DNA from: Fremontodendron californicum
Taxonomy: Eukaryota; Streptophyta; Magnoliopsida; Malvales; Malvaceae
Direction: 5' to 3'
Length of the DNA stretch: 64,000 nucleotides
NCBI GenBank assembly: GCA_030761205.1
Contig: JAULJL010000040.1
Span: 14,826,603 to 14,890,602 of the forward strand
Below, one piece after another: positions 11,574 through 23,409 of the stretch. The first letter of the stretch is position 1; every line of letters starts with the position of its first letter. A program made the position numbers and the translations under genes. The notes below the pieces were generated by a model. It saw only the letters and a program-made list of their open reading frames with translations, did no database searches and had not been told where the DNA came from.

Positions 11574-14267
11574 AAATTGCACGTTTCATTGGGAATAAGT
11601 CTTTCCCTAGCTACAATTAACTCTCAGAAACTAGATCAGCTAGCTAGGCTAGTGCTCATACTCTTTTTCAAAATTGAGTGGGTGAGTTGACTGCTGGCTC
11701 TCCATATATTTCACAGCTAACCATTTCTTTTCGTGGAGTTGGATTGGAGAGCGCCTTGGGCAAGAATTTAAATTGTGATAGCTGAAGCGTTTACGGTCAC
11801 GTCATGTTTATTGCGATTGTAAACGTAATTAATGATATCGTGATAAATTATGATAAATATCGATTATAAATATCGACGATAGAAAAAATTAAAATTATAA
11901 AATAACAATTATAACGTCACGTTAAGACTGTTATAAAAGTTAATAGAAATAGCAGGAAGTCTATCTGTTTAGGGCCATGAAAAAGGGGAACCCTTCAAGA
12001 TAATGTGGTCACCCCATGTGCCTGGTATTGAAAGAAAACTGTGCTCTTACTCATTTCTAGTAGGAAGGACTAAGGAGAGTGTTTGTGAAAGACTTGTGGA
12101 AACCACTTGTTTTGCTTTAAAAGATGAAGCATTTTCTTCAAACACAATGCATGCATGCAATTTACACCCCCAAATCCAATCCTTTTCCTTTGTCCTTAAG
12201 CCATAACCAGTAGCTCAACCATCTCTGCTTAAACTAGAAACAAGGTTTTAAATTTTAATGTATGTAGTAGTATTTTTTTTTTCTCTCTTATTGGTTAATT
12301 TCCGTACCTTTTTTAAAAATCTTTTTTCAAAAAAAATTAAGACCTAACCTTGTTCAGGAAAGGAGCAGGACATAAAGATTAAGAATGACATGGCAACTTT
12401 ACTAGTAATTGATTAGCTTTTAATCAAAATCATGTTATTTTCTAGAGATAATACTATGAAATACGGGATTCTAGCAAATTTCTATTAGACCTGTAAAAGG
12501 GGCGAGTTATTTGTCTAAATCTAAAAACCTACTTGATATTTAAGAGGATTTAGACAAAAATATTAGATCTGAAAAATGAGTTTGGACAAAAAAATTAGAC
12601 CTGTTTAAAAAATAGATTGGATCTTGGCTCCAATATCAAGACCCGAGCCCAGTTCGATCCGTTTTCTAATTATATAATATATTACTTATATATATAATAT
12701 AATTTATATCATATAAAGATTAAATGTATATAATATTATAATGTAAACATTAAAAAATATGTTAAGTTGTCTATGCTTAAGAACTTAATAAAAGAAAAAA
12801 AAATAAAATTAATAAAGATTAAATAAAAAATAATATGTTTTTTAAAAAAAATTATAAAAAAATGAGGATTTTTGGACTATCCATTTACAAATATGGACAG
12901 GCCTGGATAGAACTGGAGACCCATATTTCGAGCCGGGCGGGTTTGAACAAGTATATATAGTGTTGATACCATACATGGGCTCGGTCTGAACTCGGTTCGA
13001 CCTAGCCCATGGACACCTCTACTTGGGATGATTATCATTTGATAATTTTGAATACAAATACGTTTAATTAATACGAAAATAATATAATAAATATAATACG
13101 ATACGTTTAAATAAGATTAACACAATTAATATGACATATTTAATATACGTATTATATTCTTGTTTAAAATTTTAACACATTTAATAATTTCTGTCGTGCT
13201 TATATTTACATGATTAACACGAAAAGAACATAAGACACAACAAACATATACGAATTACTAAATTTAACTAACATGTAGAAATCAAATGATTAGATGAAAT
13301 TCTAGTTTCCTTAAAAGGATGCAAAATTATTCCTTATGATAATAAAAGAGAAGAGGAATAAATTAATCACAGTTTCTTAATAATTTGCATTAATTTATGC
13401 GTCTGTTTAATTAGTGTCTATAAATCAATTAAAAATTATTTATTTACTTTTTTTAAAATCTTTTTTACATTTAATATATATTTTTACTGAATTCAAAAAA
13501 AAAGCATTAATTACACTTTTTTTTCTATATATTTTACCTTAACTAATGCATAATAGTGCCTATAAGCACCCATTAAACAGACCTTACTATATATAATAAT
13601 ATTTTTACCTAACGTATTAAAAATAATAAATAAAATTATCAATTATTATATTTAATATAAAATTTTTACTATAAATAATATATTAATTAATTTTAAAAAA
13701 TATTTAAAGATAATCGTTAATAAAACTCTTTTATTAATTAGGGTTCTAATAAATAATAAAAATATTAATTAATACACATTGATTAAGATGATATTTAAAA
13801 CAATAAATATGTAATTTAATGCATTTTTCTTTTGAATGTAATGAAAATAATACATTAATGGTACAAATATTTTCTTAAATAATATTTTATTATTTTAAAC
13901 AATGCCTATAAAAATCATTTAACTGAATCCAGAAAAGAATAATGGGACATAAATAATTGGAATTACTATTTAGTCAAGTCATTAACTCATTATTATTTGC
14001 TAAACTATATTAACTTAACGACAAAAAGTACTTGATTGCCGACTTTAAAAATCTTGCATGAAAAAAAATCCAAGCTGGGCCATCACAGTCATGGACTATT
14101 ATATCAGCAAATAAAATAATTTTTTTTTTATCAATAATCATGTAATTTATTAATAAAATATAAATTTTAATATTTAAAAATTAAAAATTAAATTTTGATA
14201 ATTTGAAATATAAAAAATAAAAAGTAAAGTAGATTTTTTAACTTTGATCGGGATTTTTAAATTGTCA

Positions 14268-14271
14268 TTAG

Positions 14272-14300
<29 letters not shown>
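14268..14300. repeat. TA dinucleotide microsatellite
   Basis: About 16 TA units in AT-rich intergenic sequence. Confidence 0.95.
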
Positions 14301-14303
<3 letters not shown>

Positions 14304-15734
14304 TAAATAACTTTCTTATACAATTAGTACTATAATTTTTCAATATTCATTATTGATTAAGATGGAAATTAAATTTAAAATTGTGAATATTATTGTGAAA
14401 CACTTTATCACAGCAACACGTTTCTGAAACAATTAATCAGCGCGTGACTCGTTGACCAATCAAATAATAACGGAAAATTAGGTGGTAATTAGTGTTAGCA
14501 AGTGATAATTAGTAGTAATAATTAGCATGTGTTTAAATTAAGATAAATAGATGAATTTTGTTAACGAGTGTCTTAATATTTTTTAAAATTAGTTAATATA
14601 TCATTTATGATAATAGTATTGTACTAATTATAAAAATTGATAATTTTATTTATTATTTTTAATACATTAAAAAAATAATATTATCATATATAATAATTTT
14701 AAAAAATATTTTTAAAATATTTGTCAGTAAAATCCTAAATAGATTAGGGAAAATAATTAATCTAAGAGCTGATGAGTGGACAAAAGCGAAAAGCAAAAAG
14801 CAAATTTAAACTTTTGTTTTAGTTGTTGGATTCCACATGCAAAAACGTCAACTCCGCGCACTCAAATCATACACGTACCCGACGCGTGCAGTTTTTGAGA
14901 GAGCCCATAATCCGAAGGTTGATTTTCTTGTCTTGATTCTGGCTTTAAAGAAAAGGCCAACCGGCCCAAATTTTATTTTTATACTAACATATATATTTTT
15001 TGAATTATCATAAATGGATTAAATCGGATAAATTTAAATAATAAAATATTTGTTTGCTTAAGGATCAGCTTTTTGGATTTAAAAATTTTATTTTATTATT
15101 CAAAGTATTAAAAAATATTTTTATGATTAAATTTAAATAAAAATTAATTTTTTATTTATTAAACAGTAATTCAAATTGGGCTTTTTTGAATTTTTATTTC
15201 TGACTCGATCTAATTTGAATCGAATGGGTAATCTGATTCTTAGACAAATCTAATGCTCTTCTATTACTATTATTTTTTGTATTACTTAAAAATTTAATGC
15301 TTCTTTTGACACCCGAACATATAACTCAATTTATTGATGAATATTTTTTTTTTCTTCAGATAATTGAATTTGAAATTTGAAATTTTTAATAGAAAAGTGT
15401 TTCTTTTGGTCAAAAGAAAAGAACTTTAATGTTTTGATAGATCCAAAAACTAAATTGGAAGATAATGAAATTATGATGTCAATGGGTGAGTATGTATATT
15501 GTTAGATATAATGAATAATAGTAATTAGCATTCAACTCAAACAATTTTTTAAGAAAGAAGGGACTTCTTTATCTCAAATCCAATGGTTTATTCCAACATA
15601 CATACATTTAATATATGTTATGTATATAAACTTTAAATTTTGTGATTTTTTTAAGGAAAAAAGTGATAATTTTATTTTAAGTTGCATTAAGAAAAAATTT
15701 TCTTTTAGGATGACAATATATATATTTTTTACAA

Positions 15735-16630
15735 GGGATAATGTCATGAATAGCCTTTGAAATTTATCAAATTTGTCAATGTGGTACTTGTACTTTAAAA
15801 AGTTCAATGTGGTACCTGTACTATCAAACCGTGTATCAATGTGGTACTTTGACTTAACACCGTTAAATACAGATGATGATGTGACGTTAACCAATCAGGT
15901 GATGACACGTGGCAGCACCTGATTTTTTAGAAATTAATATCTTAATTTTTGTAAAAAAAAAAATTAAAAAATACAAAAAATATTTTTAAATTAATATCTA
16001 ATTTTTAAAAAACTTAAAATATTATATTTAAATAATAATAAAATTTAAAATTAAATTCTATTTTTTTAATTCAAAATTTTAAAAAATAACAAAATAAAAA
16101 TATTTTACTAAAATTATTTTTAAAATATAAAATATTTTAAAATTAAATATTAAATCATTTATATTATCTAAAATTTTTTAAAATATATATTTTTAAAAAA
16201 GTTATTTTTGAAAATTACAAAAATTAAATTATGAAATTATTTTAATTCTTTTAAAAAAATATTTATTAAAAAGTTACAAAAATTAAATATTTTTTAATTT
16301 TTTAAAATTATAAAATTTTTCTCTTTTTAAAATTTATAGATGTGGCATCATTATATGGTGCCACGTGTCATCATTATATTTTTAAAATAATATTTTTTAT
16401 ATTTTTAAAATTAAAATAATAATTTTTTAGTTAGTACATGTGGCATCGTTATATGGTGCCACGTGTCAAGTTTTCATTGGATACAAAAGATACGTCATCA
16501 ATTTTTAACAGTGTTACTGACAGGTACTACAATAGCAAACAGAGTGTAAACTTTAAGTACCAAAATAAAAAGTACAAGTACTACATTGACAAATTTGATA
16601 AACTTCAGGGGTCATTCATAACATTATCCC
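15735..16630. mobile_element. MULE-type non-autonomous element with perfect 9-bp target duplication
   Basis: An 896-bp element beginning GGGATAATGTCATGAATAG and ending with its inverse (CTATTC-like ACATTATCCC). The terminal inverted repeats run on for about 90 bp with mismatches (TTTATCAAATTTGTCAATGT shared). The 9-bp sequence TTTTTACAA lies immediately outside both ends (15726-15734 and 16631-16639). Length of repeats and duplication place it in the Mutator superfamily. The interior is very AT-rich, with GCCACGTGTCA motifs, and encodes nothing. Confidence 0.9.
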
Positions 16631-17015
16631 TTTTTACAAAGAAAGTTACAGTCTGAAGATACGTAAAGGAATTATAGATATTAGAATTCAAATTTCAAAT
16701 TTACTAAATGATATATTTTAAAAATGATTGTCTGAATCAATTGATTTAAACTCGAATTCTTCTTACGTCAACATTTCTTTCTCTTTTCTATTTTAAGCTA
16801 AAGAGACAAACAACAAACATTGATCTAACACACGAATTTCGACCAAGAGAGGTCCCTTAACAAAGACTAATCGTTTTTGGAAAACTTTGAAAACTCTTTG
16901 TTTGATTTTTTTTATAGCATAGATTAAATTGTGTTTCAAAAGATTATTGATCATCATAACTAAAAAAGAAAGATAACATGATTCTAATATATCGGTTTTA
17001 AATAAAGAAATAGTA

Positions 17016-17017
<2 letters not shown>

Positions 17018-17057
<40 letters not shown>
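17018..17057. repeat. TA dinucleotide microsatellite
   Basis: About 20 TA units. Confidence 0.95.
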
Positions 17058-17059
<2 letters not shown>

Positions 17060-17134
17060 AAGTAACTACTAACCACCATATATAAAAATAATGTAAAAAA
17101 AAATCCTAGAAAATCACGTGGCCCATAGAATAGG

Positions 17135-17394
17135 TAGACCTGCTCAAGGATCAAGCAACCTGCTCGACCCGTATTGCGTCGAGTTTGGGTAGGAAATTTT
17201 GTAGTCCGGCCTGGCGCAGTCCGGATCATTGTTTAATTATTAAAATAATATTATTTTATTTAATTTTAATTATAAAATATTAATAAAAAATAATTTTTTA
17301 AATTTTTTAAGTAGAGTGAACAGTGCTCACGAACCGGACCTGAACAAAAAAATTAAAAAAATTTCAGATTTCGATCCGGCCATGAGCACCTCTA
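17135..17394. mobile_element. Possible hAT-type relic
   Basis: Left end TAGACCTGCTCAAGGATC resembles the inverse of the right end (TAGAGGTGCTCATGGCCGG), giving imperfect terminal repeats. GAATAG occurs just outside both ends but out of register by one base. Interior has CCGG-rich ends and an AT-rich centre. Confidence 0.45.
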
Positions 17395-17929
17395 GGAATA
17401 GTTTCCTAGGGTGGTTCATTTACAAGAGCAAAGTCCCAATTAGGAAAGATTCATGTTAAAACACAGTCAAAGCCAAGAAGCATTAATTGAACCATAGATA
17501 TGCAAATTATGATTAAAAAAACCCTAGCTATGTGACCACACAAAATTTTAGACAAACTTTAAGGGATCCCAAAGAAGAAAGTCTCGAAGACACATGACTG
17601 CACTTTTTGCTGTGTATCTAAGATTTATATAATATGAATAATTAATGTATCAAAATTTATATAAATATATAATATTTTATCCACGACATAAAAATAACAC
17701 AATACACATATGAATACACATATTATCAAATTTAGGTAATGGAGCCATTAAAAGACGAAAAATTCCTTCCAAAAGAGGGTGCTCAGCTGGGGGTGAACCA
17801 CTGGACTTTGGTTAAGAAAATTCATGCTTTTCCATCTCACTTTCTCATTAAATAGGTAGTGCAAATTCTAATTAATTTGAAGAGAAAAAAATTTAACTGG
17901 GTTATAGTTGAGACATTGAGATTAAGAGG

Positions 17930-18021
17930 ATAAAGAACAAGAGAAATACACTAGAAAATGCCAAATTAAGAGTTGATAAAGAACAAGAGAAATACACTAG
18001 AAAATGCCAAATTAAGAGTTG
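17930..18021 (+). repeat. Perfect 46-bp tandem duplication
   Basis: Two identical 46-bp units (17930-17975 and 17976-18021), each starting ATAAAGAACAAGAGAAATAC and ending GAGTTG. Perfect identity implies a recent event. Confidence 0.95.
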
Positions 18022-18578
18022 GTAAGTATCTTGATTTAGTGCCTTTATTTCAAACCAGTCTTTATGACTCATCAAGGTTGAATATTGACCCATTTCCATT
18101 CAAGAAAAGATTGAATATTGACTCAAAAAAAAAAGGGGGATTAAGAGGGTTTAATGGCCGAAATCAGTATGGGAATAGCTTATCTAATGTGATGGATCAT
18201 AAGCAAAGAAAAGCATGGCCCAAAAAGAGGTGGGAAATAGTCGAATAATACAGTGCAGATCCTTTAAAAGCTACCTCTTTGTATTGGCTAACTTGTTAAC
18301 ACTCTTACCACCAAGAAAAGTAGAAAACAAAGTAGCTACTAAAAGCACAAAACAATGTTTGATGGAGAAAAGAGAAAATGGACTGGCTAAAGCCATCGGT
18401 TAGCTAGGAGGAAAAAAAAAAAATACTAGTGGAGTTGCAGAAAAATAAAATTGTTGCCTGCCTGCAGGCGCACCTAAAAGAAAAACAGGCTTCAAGTAGA
18501 GAGAGATAGAGAATCTGACACACACTAAAAGGACAAGTGCAGTGCTGCTATGGATCAGAATTCTCGCACTTTAATTTC

Positions 18579-18712
18579 CGTTTATGTTATTCGGATTCGG
18601 ATTTTTTTCAAGATTTTTATGTATTTGAAAGGTTCTTGAAAGATCATATCTTCATATCCATATCCAAATATACGTTGAACATGAGTGTCGGACACGAATA
18701 TTTAAAGAAAAA
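18579..18712. mobile_element. hAT-type MITE family 1, truncated copy
   Basis: Matches the family from its left end (TTATGTTATTCGGATTCGG) through the central TTTTTATGTATTTGAAAGGT and the GTGTCGGACACGAATA block, then stops before the GGAGCAACATAG end. Confidence 0.65.
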
Positions 18713-20018
18713 TTCCTGCAGCACACAAAAGATAAAGGTGGTCGGGTCCTCTCTTTTGTTTCTCTTCCTTTTGCTGATTATCTTAAGCTTAAACCCCCTT
18801 GTTTAAGAGATTCTGTAATTAGGTTTTGTGTCTGATGATCTACAAATCTCAGAGAACTGATCAAAGTTGTCCTAGTGTGGGAATTTGAGCTAGGTTGCGG
18901 GAAGATTCCAGGCAAACAAGCCAACGTCAATTCTCAAGACATACTAATGTATATTTTTATCTTCCTTCCTTACTGACATAAATTTTACTTTAGTTTATTT
19001 ATTTGGGGTTTGTTTAGAGTTTCAGAGAGTGAAGAGAAAGAAGAGAAAAGATAATAGTCACAAACAAAAAACAAAGGTGTTAGGGGGAGGCAATAATTAG
19101 GAGCTGGACCAGTTTGCAGGCTCTGAGAGGGAACTAACATGGCCTTGTCGGTTGTTCTGTAAGAGTACTATGTCTCTCAGTGTAACCAGTCTCTAATAGT
19201 AATCACTGGTTTTTGAGTACAAACTAGCCCACCTGTTCCTTTGATAGATGGATTTTATGGGCTTGGATGGGTGAGTAGGAAACAAAACTCCCTCACACAA
19301 TTCTTTTTTAACCTTTTCTTCTGGCATCTCCCCCCCCCCTTTTTTTTTTTTTTCTTTTACTTATCAGTTTTTAAGATTCAAGTTTGGTTTGCCTTCCTTA
19401 ATCTAAGCTAAAAACAAGCTTTGTTCCATTTGCTTGGTACCTCATGCAACTGCTGAAGGTTTACAGTTAGGGAAATTCTTACATCAAAAACTGACCAGTG
19501 TTATCAGTTTAATTCATCAAGGTAAGTTCTTTGTAGAACTTTAGTAGCTACCAGCTAAGGGCCCCATATATATTATAGTCCCATTTCTTGTTTGAGAGCT
19601 TCCAAATCTATTTTATCACTTTTATGGTTTTCTATATAAAAAATTAATCTCTTTTAGTCCCTTAAAAATTTTCATTTGTCTGTACACTGCTCAAGCACTT
19701 GCTTACGTCTTCAAAAACAGGTTATGGGAAATTTAGTGATATGAGTTGGTGGGTTTAGCACTAAAACGTCAAAGTCAGAAGAAGAGATCAGAAGGGAATT
19801 TGGGGTTTTGCTACTGATTATTCCTTTGATTAAGTGAATAGATGGTGGTGAATTAGGGTTTGAAAAGATTGCAGGAATGTTCTATCCTAGTTTAAGAAAA
19901 AAATCAGCAAGAACATGATGGTTTGAAAAGAAACATATTACTATTGTATATTAGTCTAATAAAGGGTGGCTTAGATCAAGACTTAGATCAAGGTTTTACA
20001 TTAGAAAAATCAGAGTTA

Positions 20019-21038
20019 ATGGAACTGAGAGGCCAAGATAAGGAAATGGGGATGCCAAGCTCTTTTAGTTATAATGATAAACTCATCAACAAGGATTCTT
20101 CTTCCTCAAAAGTCTCTTCTTCTGCACCTATAAATTCAGCTGTAGGAGAAAGAAGAGGAGATCAAACTGTTCATGGTGGTGAAACAAAAATCCTCAATCC
20201 AAACCCACCTCAAACCCTAGATCACCACCCTGAATTGAATCCAAACCATCAAATACACAATCCCAGAAGAGATCTAGACCAAGACAAAGACAGAGACCCA
20301 GATCCAGTTTCAGTTTCAGCTGCAATATTAGCTACCATCAGTGCGACAGAAACTGCTACACCTAACAGATCAAGCCTAAAATCACCTCCTTTGATTAGAT
20401 ATAGAGAATGTTTGAAGAACCACGCAGCCAGCAAGGGCGGCCATGTTGTGGATGGCTGTGGAGAATTCATGCCTGCAAGCGGCGGCGAAGATGGCACCCT
20501 GGAAGCCTTGAAATGTGCAGCCTGTGAATGCCATAGGAATTTTCATAGAAAAGAAATCAATGGGGAATCACAATATGGCGCACCAAGCTGTTATTATTAT
20601 ACCTATAATCCCTACAAAAACAATACAAGAAGAGATACTGTACATCCTCATCAACAACAAACCCCTCTTCAACAACAAAGATTTTCACTTGGATTGTCTT
20701 CTACCAGTCCTTTTACATTGCCAATTATTGCACCAGTAATGATGAACTTTGGTGGTGGCGGCCCGGCGGAGTCCTCAAGTGAAGATCTGAATATGTTTCA
20801 TTCTAATCCAGGAGGAAAATCATCACATCCACAGTCATTAAAGAAGAGGTTTAGAACAAAGTTCAATCAAGAGCAAAAAGATAAGATGATGGAATTCGCT
20901 GAGAAGTTGGGTTGGAGAATCCAGAAGCAAGATGAACCAGAAGTGCAGCAATTTTGTGCCCAAGTGGGAGTAAAGAGACAGGTTTTCAAAGTTTGGATGC
21001 ACAACAATAAACAAGCTATGAAGAAAAAGCAAATGTAA
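20019..21038 (+). CDS. Zinc-finger homeodomain (ZF-HD) transcription factor, ZHD5/ZHD6-like
   Basis: A single-exon gene for a 339-residue nuclear DNA-binding protein of the plant-only ZF-HD family. Residues ~126-178 form the ZF-HD dimerisation finger (RECLKNHAASKGGHVVDGCG, then ALKCAACECHRNFHRKE), with the conserved Cys/His set present. Residues ~275-339 form the homeodomain (KKRFRTKF ... GVKRQVFKVWMHNNKQA), with the family's extra residue in the turn region. Between them lies a Gln/Pro-rich linker. The start at 20019 opens MELRGQDKEMGMPSS, the usual N terminus of this subgroup. An in-frame ATG at 19923 would add 32 residues (MKRNILLLYISLIKGG...), which look like untranslated leader. CDS without introns is typical of the family. 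Exact paralogue number is uncertain. Such proteins form homo- and heterodimers and act in floral and vegetative development (family knowledge). Confidence 0.93.
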   Translation: MELRGQDKEMGMPSSFSYNDKLINKDSSSSKVSSSAPINSAVGERRGDQTVHGGETKILNPNPPQTLDHHPELNPNHQIHNPRRDLDQDKDRDPDPVSVSAAILATISATETATPNRSSLKSPPLIRYRECLKNHAASKGGHVVDGCGEFMPASGGEDGTLEALKCAACECHRNFHRKEINGESQYGAPSCYYYTYNPYKNNTRRDTVHPHQQQTPLQQQRFSLGLSSTSPFTLPIIAPVMMNFGGGGPAESSSEDLNMFHSNPGGKSSHPQSLKKRFRTKFNQEQKDKMMEFAEKLGWRIQKQDEPEVQQFCAQVGVKRQVFKVWMHNNKQAMKKKQM

Positions 21039-22916
21039 GAAATATTTTTTTTTCTTCGAAACACTTGAAAGTATAGGATAGATTTAGAGAATAAATTTAG
21101 ATTAAAAATGTGCATAACCGAAGAGAGAGAGAGAGAGAGAGGAAAATAGATTAAAACTCTTACTATATTTACTGATTTTTCCTGATTTGTCAGAAATGTT
21201 TGTTTAACATCATTAAATTATCTGTAATCTTCTTTTTAATTCTTCTAGTGTTTCAGATAATTTCTGACATATCACAATTCTTACACATAAAGATTGTAGT
21301 TCTTCACTTCTTCTTTCACTAAAACATCTAGGAATCTCTTTTTGTCAGGATATTTCGTTAAACAAAACATTAGGCAATCTATAACTAGGCTTCCTCTTCT
21401 ACAAATGATTCTGAAATATTACAATCCTTAGACTTTAGAGACATTGTTAGGGGTGAGGTGAACGGACTAAACCGAACGAAACTGATTTTAATCGGTTCAT
21501 TTGATTCGGTTTAGTCTGTTTTGGAAAAATTCGACTAGACAAATCGGTTTAAATAGGTTTATTCAGTCGATTTACGATTTTTTATTTTTCAAATCGAATC
21601 GACCGAATAAATCGACACTTAATTAAAAAATAAATAAATTATATATTTTTATTTATATAAACCATACCCAACCAAATTATATATTATCCAATTTTATAAG
21701 CCAAAAACAAAACCAAAATCGACATAACCTACCGAACCGAGTTGATTAATTTTGGTTCGGTTATTTCAATTTCTTATATATAGTTTAGTCGATTCGATCG
21801 GTTTTTCAAATTCAATCGATTTATTTAATTTTTATAATTTTAAAACCGAACCGACTGAATGTTTACACTAAACATTATCAACACACAAGGGTGTATTATT
21901 TTCCCACTAAAAACATATAATAATCTCACTCATAAGTCATAACCCATTATTTTTTCTACTCAGTGGCTTTCACTAGTTAGGAAATAAATCGTGTCTTTAA
22001 ACAGAATGTTTCATATTACTGCAATTGCTTTTCTCCAAGGAAAAAAAAAAAAAAAAGCATATGTTAGCAAAATTTTATGTATGCAGATCTTTTCCCCCCA
22101 ACTGTTCCATTTGGCCCATTAATCATGGTACCTTTAGTTGCTTCCAACCCTACCATAAAAGTCTTATATTTCCCTCTAGAATTAAAGCCGTGGCAAACGG
22201 AATTTGACGGATTTTATGATACTGACATAATTAATAGGCATCATAAATCCCATTCTTTTTTCCCATTTTCCATGGTTAAGAGTGTTTCAAGCCAAGTTGT
22301 AGTTTCAAATTTTGAGAAATCTTATTTTGGAGCTACAAATAATTTGGTTCGATCGGGGCCATATTATACATGGCACTCCTGATTTTTTCTCTCTATATTC
22401 AAGTGCAATATTGGCATCTAAAACATAACCATTAATTTGACTAGTTGGCCCCATCAAGGCTATAGATTGAAGGAGACTAATCATAATTGAGAGATTATTT
22501 CACGGTGCAGAATGCTGCAAAAATGGAAAATGCTAGACAATCACTTGCACACACATTTATATATAGTAGATTGATAGGTCTAAGCTAGTGACATTATTAA
22601 TGTTAATTTGTCTCTTTCTCTTTTTTTTTTTTTTTAAATTAATAGATGTAGATATATAAATGAATATATATATAGTAGTTCAAATGCTTAAGAGAAGGGC
22701 ATTTCAAATAGTTCGAGAAGTACACTATCTATTAAAAAAACCAACTATAGAAGGAACCAAAAAGTTGAGAAATTGCATGGAAAATGTCAATGAGGAACAT
22801 GCTGGAGATTGAATTATTGGTTATTACACGAGTTTTGTTTTTTTTCCCCTTCTAAGACTAAGAGTCATTGGCAACTCAATCGTAAGAAGTAATCTAATCT
22901 AATCGAATCGAATTCA
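21039..22916. other. Intergenic region downstream of the ZF-HD gene
   Basis: No gene supported. A GA microsatellite (21122-21142) lies in the probable 3' UTR. About 21455-21865 is a repeat rich in CCGAACCGA/TCGGTT motifs starting TAGGGGTGAGGTGAACGG, probably a hAT-type relic, but I could not find matching flanks. Confidence 0.45.
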
Positions 22917-22924
22917 TCTTTCTC

Positions 22925-23401
22925 TTTTTTTTTTTTTTTTTTTTTTTTATTTTGGATAATTGAAATTTTTATTCCAAAATTAAAAAAAAAAAAAAAACTG
23001 CTACACAATGTATTTAGGGTATAACCTTACAGATTAACAATCTTGGCTTATACCCCACTGCCTTCTAAGTGAATTATTTACAGCAGTGTTTGAAGCTGTA
23101 CGAAATCTAGTTTTTACATCAGTAGCTATCAGCTGAAACAATTCTTTCGGGGTCCTTTTCCTTCTAGAATTTATTTCCCACCAAATGTAGTAAATAGAGG
23201 CTGTCCAAGTCAAATGAAGAAGTGTAGACTTAAAGGACTTTCCTCGAAAGTTTTGCACTGCCCTCTGATGAAAATCATCAGACCGACTAATAAACACCCT
23301 GTTAACAGAAGAAGAGCTAAGTACCTTTTGCCATATCTGTGCAAAGTAAGTACAAGCAAAAAAACAAATGATCTCTGCATTCTTCTTCCTATTGGAAGTC
23401 T
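22925..23401 (-). mobile_element. 5'-truncated LINE (non-LTR retrotransposon) 3' fragment
   Basis: On the minus strand, 23417-23034 reads as the C-terminal end of a LINE ORF2: a degraded zinc-finger RVT block (FACTYFAQIWQKVL, HLTWTASIYYIWWEINSRR, ELFQLIATDVKTRF). It is followed by a 3' UTR and an A tract (T run at 22925-22950 on the plus strand). TCTTTCTC occurs just outside both ends (22917-22924 and 23402-23409), a plausible 8-bp target duplication. Only the last ~480 bp of a LINE are present, as expected from 5' truncation on insertion. Its 3' end resembles that of the LINE at 60227-61126. Confidence 0.75.
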
Positions 23402-23409
23402 TCTTTCTC

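Larger units (their letters stand above)
9010..15734. other. Gene-poor, AT-rich repeat region
   Basis: No gene can be supported. Contents: an AT-rich repeat with ACACGAA/TACGA motifs at 9190-9330, again in reverse at 9660-9850, and again near 13030-13265; a ~105-bp direct duplication (listed separately); a possible hAT relic at 12489-13015 with GGTGTCCATGGG-type end sequence; and TA microsatellites. A short open stretch at 12003-12206 has no recognisable domain. Confidence 0.5.
16631..20018. other. Intergenic region and upstream/5' UTR of the ZF-HD gene
   Basis: No protein gene is supported before 20019. It holds a TA microsatellite (17018-17057), a hAT-like relic (17135-17394), a perfect 46-bp tandem duplication (17930-18021) and a partial MITE (18579-18712). 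A likely 5' UTR intron of the ZF-HD gene runs from a GTAAGT donor near 19521 to an AACAG acceptor near 19721; the promoter would then lie in roughly 18.5-19.4 kb. These last assignments are inferences from splice motifs only. Confidence 0.45.

Noticed and set aside
12003..12206. 67-codon open frame in the gene-poor region
   Set aside because: No domain, no splice context, no family resemblance; consistent with chance.
12489..13015. Possible hAT element with TAGACCTG ... CACCTCTA ends
   Set aside because: Terminal pairing is weak and flanks do not match; not listed as a separate element.
19923..20018. In-frame N-terminal extension of the ZF-HD protein (32 residues)
   Set aside because: The extension is unlike any ZF-HD N terminus I know, and the second Met opens the conserved MELRGQDKEMGMPSS; kept as an alternative start only.
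21455..21865. CCGAACCGA-rich block as a hAT element
   Set aside because: Looks like a small transposon, but the ends do not pair well and no target duplication was found, so it is mentioned only in the regional description.
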